A model generated the notes under the pieces. That model was not told where the DNA came from, ran no database searches, and worked only from the letters and a program-made list of their open reading frames with translations. From contig NC_060026.1 in the NCBI RefSeq assembly GCF_021134715.1, positions 5,447,001 to 5,511,000 on the forward strand: a stretch of DNA of 64,000 nucleotides, written 5' to 3'. Origin of the DNA: Daphnia pulex (lineage: Eukaryota; Arthropoda; Branchiopoda; Diplostraca; Daphniidae). Positions 59,305 through 64,000 of the stretch are shown piece after piece (the stretch's first letter is position 1; the number at the start of each line of letters is the position of its first letter). The position numbers and the translations under genes are program-made.

Positions 59305-60238
59305 AGGGAAAAAGCTACTGCATAAAGAGAGCCTCGACTGGACAGGTCCAGCTAGCGCTAGCCGTAGTCAAGCTGAAAGTCGAAGCCAACGGGCACTCGT
59401 TCGTCACCTACGCTTTAGTCGATCCTGGTTTGGAGCTCAGTTTGATGCCGCACCAAGCGCTCCGGGCCCTAAAATTAAACCCGCCCGCAGAAGAAATATT
59501 GATGGGAACCCTTCACGGGTCGCCGATTTGCATCATTTGGAATCGGTCAACATTGCGCGATGCATGCAACCATTTTCCCCAACATCCATCCAGCTCCACA
59601 CCTTCGTCGATGCCAGCGAAGCTGGATACGGAGCCGAGTCGTATCTGTTGCTGAAATCTGAAGGAAACGTCACGACTTCGTTCGTCATGTCAAAATGTCG
59701 AGTAGCTCCGATCCACCACCTCACCATACCGAGGATGGAATTATCCGCCGCTCTCCTCGGCGCACGTTTGGCTCAAACGGTTAAAAGAGAACTACGACTG
59801 AAAATAGACGCTGAAACGTATTGGTCCGATTCGTCTACGGTAATTCGTTGGATTTACTCAACCCATTGCCGTTACCACACTTGGGTAGCCAACCGAGTGG
59901 GCGAGATTATCACTCTGACGGAGGCCAAACAATGGCGACACGTACCGGGCGTCTTAAACCCGGCCGATGATTGTAGCCGTGGCGTCAAAGCAGTTTCTCT
60001 GACGGAAGACAACCGCTGGTGGACCGGTCCAACCTTTCTCCTCCAACCCAAAACCAGCTGGCCAGCCATGCCGGAACATTTTGAGCCGCCGGACAACGAC
60101 CCCGAAATTAACCATTTCAAAATTTGTAGGATCAACTTTGTCTCAAGAATCTCATCCTCTTCATTCACTGATTCAAAAGAACTCAAACTTGTGTCGGTTA
60201 AAAAGGATTATCGTCTGGGTCCTCAGATTTATCCATAA
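59305..60238 (+). pseudogene. BEL/Pao element A pol: protease remnant and RNase H region
   Basis: The protease-like part is near 59310-59520 (LALAVVKLKVEANGH, then YALVDPGLELSLMP, with DPG where DTG/DSG is usual). It passes straight into the RNase H-side block at 59528: LHTFVDASEAGYGAESYL, HLTIPRMELSAALLGARLA, YWSDSSTVIRWI, HVPGVLNPADDCSRG. The reverse transcriptase that belongs between them is deleted. Confidence 0.75.
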
Positions 60239-61570
60239 TCGTTCCGTTTCAGCCGAAGAAAGAAGATTAAAACCTTACGCCCTGATTCCCGAGCTGAGAG
60301 AAGCTGAAGTCATCCTCGTTTGACTAGCCCAACGAGAAAGCTACAAAGGGGAGAGCCGAAATCTGGAAAAGGGGAACGAGATAAAGCCTGATTCACCTAT
60401 TATCACTCTGACTCCATTCTTCGACTCGAAGGCAAAACTCATCCGCGTAGGTGGTCGTCTAGGCTACTGCAATTTCCCGACGGATATCAAGCATCCAATA
60501 TTGTTGCCCTCGAACCACCACGTCACAAATCTCATCGTGCAACAAGCTCACTTACTCCTCCGTCACGTGACCGCTGAAAGAACGCTCGTTGCTGTACAAA
60601 AAAATACTAGATTCCCCGAGGCAGAACTTCCGTCAACAGCATGATAAGAAAATATTTTGACTGTAAAAGATTCAGGGCGAAGCCGGACATTCCTTTGATG
60701 AGCCCTCTCCCAGTCCACCGTCTTCAAGACGATCGTCCCGCTTTTTCTAACACTGGAATCGATTATTTTGGGCCTATTGTTACTACTGTCGGGTGACGAA
60801 AGGAGAAACGATGGGGAATCATTTTCACCTGTCTGGTATCTCGAGCAGTGCATTTTGAAACGGCTCATTCCCTGGACACGTCATCATTCCTCCTGGCCTT
60901 TTGGAGATTCGCACGTCGAAGGATTCGGCCCGATGTAGTATACTTGGATAATGGAACCAATCTGACAGCCGGCGAAAAGGAACTTAAGGCCGGTCTTGAA
61001 CGCCTGAATCAAACCATCATTGCAGAGGAACTCGGCGCCCAGAACATCAGGTGGACGTTTCCCCCCCCCCCCCCCCCTTCCGCCCCACACTTCGGCGGGG
61101 CATGGGAAAGCCTCATTAAGACGGCCAAAGATGCTCTGTGTTTCATCCTTCAGGACCATTCCTTCCCGGACGAAGTTCTCATCTCATCTTTAGTCGAAGT
61201 GGAGTCCATTATGAATGACCGAACCATAGGCAGATGCTCCACGGATCCAAACGACCCGGCCGTCTTAACGCCTAATCATCTTCTCCTGGGCCGAGCAAAT
61301 CCTAGCCTCCCGACTGATGTGATTTACGAGTCCAATCCAACTTCTCGTCAGCGATGGAGGAACGCTCAGATAATCGGGGATAATTTCTGGCGAAGATGGA
61401 CCGCCGAGGTAGTTCCCTCTCTACTAAGAAGAAAAAAGTGGTTTGCTGATCGTCGACACATGTTGCCACACCACGCCGGTTACGGGACGGAAAAGGACAC
61501 GAACAAACGTCAGAAGATTAAACCGATGTATATTTCAACGTGTCCACTGGTTGCCTTCCAATGGACATGA
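60239..61570 (+). pseudogene. BEL/Pao element A integrase (degenerate)
   Basis: The zinc-binding part (60240-60700) is broken by stops. The catalytic part shows GIDYFGPI, a stop soon after it (about 60795), YLDNGTNL, APHFGGAWE and LVEVESIMNDR, the D, D and E blocks in the expected order. Then LTPNHLLLGRANPSLP and RWTAEVVPSLLRRKKW represent the C-terminal Pao domain. A run of 17 C (61061-61077) expands the Pro stretch before APHFGG. Confidence 0.75.
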
Positions 61571-61876
61571 AAGACACGGCACGAACAGGAAAAAACGAGA
61601 CGAGACGAGACACAATGGCTGCCAGACCACGCGTCTCAACACACGAAATGTTACGATCCAGAAAGGAGATCCCGGCGTGGGCTCCCCACAATTCAAGACA
61701 CGCACACACAAATTACACAAACAATTTAAACTAGTTTTAGTTGACACGAAAAAACTGCAAGCGCTGGTGAAGCCAAGCAAAAAAAGGAAAATTACGGAGC
61801 GGAGATGTGGTTCTCGCGACGAATGGATTCCAAGTGGTAGCGTGGTGGTAAGCTCCGCCCTTCGTCTCCGATTCCC
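61571..61876. other. Junction between the two BEL/Pao elements
   Basis: Unique sequence with no terminal repeat recognised for either element. Both pol genes end here tail to tail, so 3' sequences of both have been lost or have diverged beyond recognition. Confidence 0.5.
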
Positions 61877-63994
61877 TTACCCCTCGCGCTGCGTTGCCAG
61901 GTCCAAATTAAAACGCACGCTCTTGGCGGGCTCAGGAACGCCAACATCGCCGGCCCTGCGCTTCGTCATACGAAGAGCACCCTCTCGGATCCGGACGGAT
62001 TCCAGGGGAAACAAGTGGTGAGCTGGTCGATGGCGTTCAGTCCCCTTCGTCTGGACGGTCGCGGAGCGGACCACTCCGTCATCGCCAGGGAATGTTTGCA
62101 GGATCCTTCCAGTCGGCCACGATCCACGAGGTGTAGCTGGATCGATGATGACGACGATGTCTCCTACTTCGAGATTTGGGCCTTCTCGGTACCATTTCTC
62201 GCGCTCGGTGAGGCTCGGTAGAACCTCCTTCATCCAACGATGCCAGAATTGATCCGCAACAGCCTGCGAGATTCGCCATCTCTGCTTGGCGTTCAAATCA
62301 TCCTTGGTGAAGACGTCAGGCGGAAGATTTGGAGTTGCACGGCCCAGCAGTAGATGGTTTGGGGTCAAACATTCGGGATCGGTCGCGTCCTCGCTCATTG
62401 GGGTCAACTTGCGACTATTGAGGATGTTCTCGACGAGCGTGAGGGCGGTTAACAGGATCTCGTCGGTGAGGCGTTGATTTCCTAGTACTGCTCGCAACGC
62501 GATCTTGGCGGCACGAACCATCCGTTCCCAACTACCCCCGAAATGTGGAGCAGCTGGAGGATTGAAAACCCATTTTGACGGCTGACGACTCAGGTGCCGC
62601 TGGATGGCATGTTGGTTCAAGTTCTGGAGGCATTCGGCCAGCTCTCGTTGCGCTCCGACGAAGTTAGTCCCGTTGTCGCTGTGATAAGACGCTGGGACGC
62701 CGCGACGATTCTGGAAGCGTTCGAGTGCAGCGATGAAGGAACTTGTATCCATTGAATAAGCCATTTCGAGGTGGACGCATCTTGAAGTCTGGCATGTAAA
62801 GAGAACACCCCAACGTTTGATGGTACGACGGAAAATTAACACCTCGATGGGGCCGAAGTAATCTACACCGGTGTGGGTGAACGCGGGATAGCCAATTTTT
62901 AACCGGGAAGCGGGTAGAGCAGCCATGAATGGATTCCTTGCTTTCGCGTTTATCCTTCTGCAACGGTGACACTGGTGGTAAGCTCGTTGGGCCGCGATTC
63001 GGCCCTTCGGAATCCAGTATTGCTGACGCGCCTCGTGATGAAGCTGGCTAGCCGAGAGATGGCCGCGATCACGGTGGAGTTTGAAGAGAATTAGCTCAGT
63101 CATCCGCTCGGAACGAGGCAGAATGATTGGGTGGCGGACGTCGATCGGGAGAGGCGCCTTTTCAAGTCGCCCGCCAACACACATGAGGCCGTGGTGGTCG
63201 AAGTAAGGAGTCAACTTGACGATCTTGGAAATCTCTTCGATTTGGTGGCCGGCCCGTAGGTCGTTCACCTCCTGTTGAAACGCGTTAGATTGCATCCGGC
63301 GGAGAATGAACGCCTTTCCAACTTCAATTTCTTCGACCGAAAGTTGGCCTATTGAACGCTGGTTGCGGTCCTTTTGACGGGCGTTCCGGATGAAGCGATA
63401 AATGTAGGCGACGGTGTTGAAGATGATCAAAGGCCGGGATTTCCGTTCGATGAGAAGATCGATTGCGTCGCTTTCTCTTTGTACAAGCCCGACCCAGGAC
63501 GTTTCGCGGATCTCTGGGTCGCTTGCTTCCACCGGCGGAAGAACCTTGAGTTTCGGCCATTCGTCGAGGCCTTGAAGAAACGGCGGACCGGAGAACCAAC
63601 GATGCTCAACGGTAAACTCGGAAGGATCCAGACCACGGCTGGCGTCGTCGGCGGGATTGCTGGCGCTTGGGACGTAATTCCATTGAGCGGGCGTTGAACT
63701 TTCGAATATTTCGCCAACACGATTTCCGACGTAATTGTTGAAACGGCAATTACGGGATGTGATCCAGCTAAGCACGGTTGTAGAATCGGTCCAATAAAGA
63801 ATTTGGTCGAAGACGATGTCCAGCTTCGTACGCACTTGTGCGCCGAGACGCGCGGCTAGAACGGCAGCATTAAGTTCTAGACGTGGGATCGTCAGGAATT
63901 TAAGCGGAGCGACTCTAGCTTTCGAGATGATGAACCGGACACTGGCTGATCCATCGCTGAACAATCGGACGTATGCGACAGCACCGAAGCCCAA
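61877..63994 (-). CDS. BEL/Pao element B pol: RNase H side, integrase and C-terminal domain (partial)
   Basis: A single open frame of about 705 residues runs on the minus strand from the window edge. It begins inside the RNase H-side domain (FLTIPRLELNAAVLAARLG, YWTDSTTVLSWI, YVPSASNPADDASRGL). It continues with the H..H..C..C integrase zinc domain (HRDRGHLSASQLHHE ... YHQCHRC), the catalytic blocks HTGVDYFGPI, YHSDNGTNF, APHFGGSWE and LTLVENILNSR, and the C-terminal Pao domain (LTPNHLLLGRA, LEVGDIVVIIDP, GRILQTFPGDDGVVRSA). No stop or frameshift was seen, so it is younger or less decayed than element A. Gag, protease and reverse transcriptase would lie right of the window. It shares family but only partial identity with element A. 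Confidence 0.9.
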   Translation of the reverse strand: MGFGAVAYVRLFSDGSASVRFIISKARVAPLKFLTIPRLELNAAVLAARLGAQVRTKLDIVFDQILYWTDSTTVLSWITSRNCRFNNYVGNRVGEIFESSTPAQWNYVPSASNPADDASRGLDPSEFTVEHRWFSGPPFLQGLDEWPKLKVLPPVEASDPEIRETSWVGLVQRESDAIDLLIERKSRPLIIFNTVAYIYRFIRNARQKDRNQRSIGQLSVEEIEVGKAFILRRMQSNAFQQEVNDLRAGHQIEEISKIVKLTPYFDHHGLMCVGGRLEKAPLPIDVRHPIILPRSERMTELILFKLHRDRGHLSASQLHHEARQQYWIPKGRIAAQRAYHQCHRCRRINAKARNPFMAALPASRLKIGYPAFTHTGVDYFGPIEVLIFRRTIKRWGVLFTCQTSRCVHLEMAYSMDTSSFIAALERFQNRRGVPASYHSDNGTNFVGAQRELAECLQNLNQHAIQRHLSRQPSKWVFNPPAAPHFGGSWERMVRAAKIALRAVLGNQRLTDEILLTALTLVENILNSRKLTPMSEDATDPECLTPNHLLLGRATPNLPPDVFTKDDLNAKQRWRISQAVADQFWHRWMKEVLPSLTEREKWYREGPNLEVGDIVVIIDPATPRGSWPTGRILQTFPGDDGVVRSATVQTKGTERHRPAHHLFPLESVRIREGALRMTKRRAGDVGVPEPAKSVRFNLDLATQREG

Positions 63995-64000
63995 TTCTGA

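Larger units (their letters stand above)
54949..61570 (+). mobile_element. BEL/Pao LTR retrotransposon A (degenerate)
   Basis: A presumed 5' long terminal repeat is followed by gag, a protease remnant, an RNase H-side pol part and integrase on the plus strand. The reverse transcriptase is missing (deletion at about 59520) and there are several frameshifts and stops. No second terminal repeat is found before element B begins on the other strand. BEL/Pao elements replicate through RNA in a Gag particle; this copy cannot. Confidence 0.85.

Overview
The window looks like nuclear DNA of an arthropod, most likely a branchiopod crustacean of the Daphnia type (inference). The grounds are intron-dense genes with short GT..AG introns, an internal (TTAGG)n array (the arthropod telomere motif), a Tiki metalloprotease gene, and a varied nest of BEL/Pao, LINE and KDZ-type elements. 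No bacterial features are present.

Host genes, left to right. At 30-2612 (+) lies the 3' part of an ABCG half transporter of the ABCG1/ABCG4 type, 12 exons. A long non-coding stretch (2.6-15.9 kb) follows and holds one 2.4 kb non-autonomous inverted-repeat element. Next is a PDZRN3/LNX3-like PDZ scaffold (15927-22109, +, perhaps starting at 6573). Four genes then lie on the minus strand: Rho1/RhoA (22777-23801), F-actin capping protein alpha (26305-27733), the Wnt-inactivating protease Tiki (28866-33255) and LSM4 (35760-37261). For Rho1, CAPZA, Tiki and LSM4 I could join all coding exons with consistent phases, giving products of 192, 286, 554 and 137 residues. Rho1 and CAPZA both act on actin, but I see no sign of joint regulation.

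From about 37.6 kb to the right edge the DNA is a nest of mobile elements. A LINE (jockey/I-like ORF1 and endonuclease) is split by a 14,128-bp DNA transposon (40115-54242). That transposon has about 90-bp terminal inverted repeats and an 8-bp target duplication, TTCTAGAA. Its minus-strand multi-exon gene carries the hallmarks of a KDZ (Kyakuja-Dileera-Zisupton) transposase with cysteine clusters, broken by a stop, a 116-bp duplication and an insertion. Nested inside are: an 865-bp inverted-repeat element with a tRNA-like (SINE) core; a 4.15-kb two-gene element (a 'transposase domain' protein divergent from a DUF4806 protein); and a 0.96-kb element carrying six copies of a hairpin at an exact 35-bp period plus a 26-unit CCTAA telomeric array.

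Beside the LINE, a 432-bp inverted-repeat unit encloses two exons of a TMEM63/OSCA channel gene. To the right, the LINE reverse transcriptase is cut off by a degenerate BEL/Pao LTR element (+, 54949-61570), which meets a second, better-preserved BEL/Pao pol on the opposite strand (61877-63994) that runs off the window.
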